DNA of 25,912 bases from Clostridia bacterium. GTDB taxonomy: Bacteria; Bacillota_A; Clostridia; UBA1381. The notes beneath the pieces were generated by a model. The model ran no database searches. It saw only the letters and a list, made by a program, of their open reading frames with translations, and was not told where the DNA came from. Positions 25,871-25,912 of this stretch are shown here, in pieces. The translations under genes were made by a program, and so were the position numbers. How positions within the stretch are numbered: position 1 is the first letter of the stretch; the number at the start of each line of letters is the position of its first letter. The stretch covers positions 1-25,912 of the forward strand of contig JAFSSG010000010.1 of assembly GCA_017451145.1 (NCBI GenBank), read 5' to 3'.

Positions 25871-25912
25871 AAACCTACCTCGTATATGAATGAATAAGTA
25901 AAAATCGGCAAA

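Overview
The window reads as chromosomal DNA from an uncultured, spore-forming, anaerobic Firmicute of the class Clostridia, probably gut-associated. The evidence is a sporulation-linked gene block (hup, rqcP, yabP, yabQ, divIC, yabR, with a spoVB-like gene beside it), a clostridial/enterococcal-type V-type ATPase operon, strong AGGAGG-like ribosome binding sites, textbook TTGACA-17-TATAAT promoters, and a pectin/uronate gene (kduI). Most genes lie on the minus strand. I see no phage, transposase, CRISPR array or rRNA.

Left part (1-9100): the start of kduI, cut by the window edge, follows a complete nine-gene V-type ATPase operon. In transcription order its subunits are G/H-type stalk, I, K, E, C, F, A, B, D, the same order as the Enterococcus hirae ntp operon. 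The operon has a clear sigma-A promoter at its head. The K subunit keeps all the Na+ ligands known from E. hirae NtpK, so the enzyme is probably a sodium pump or synthase.

Middle (9100-12360): a small plus-strand island holds one intact GT2 glycosyltransferase gene with its own strong promoter. Next to it is a tandem paralogue whose 5' end carries three different in-frame stop codons within 39 bases while the next 319 codons stay open. A roughly 300-base palindrome-rich non-coding stretch follows. Then come a minus-strand tRNA-Leu(GAG)/tRNA-Gln(CTG) unit with its own promoter and terminator, and a divergently transcribed XRE-type regulator.

Right-middle (12356-20423): a tightly overlapping minus-strand cluster contains pncB (NAD salvage), tsaC, a low-molecular-weight phosphatase of the YwlE protein-arginine-phosphatase type, rimI and tsaD (t6A tRNA modification plus protein acetylation). 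Upstream of it lies hup-rqcP-yabP-yabQ-divIC-yabR, as in Bacillus and Clostridia. Between rqcP and yabP a terminator hairpin and a sigma-E-like promoter are interleaved, which could switch yabP from vegetative silence to mother-cell expression. A SpoVB/MurJ-type flippase is divergent from hup.

Right end (20437-25912): cca (tRNA CCA-adding enzyme), a 59-residue Cys/Asn-rich peptide on the plus strand, and a pair of overlapping ABC exporter half-transporter genes. Their complementary motif degeneracy marks them as one heterodimeric (BmrCD/TM287-288-like) exporter.

Most of this is ordinary core genome. The most interesting points are the glycosyltransferase paralogue with clustered stops, the terminator/promoter overlap ahead of yabP, the Cys/Asn-rich peptide, and the palindromic stretch beside the tRNAs.
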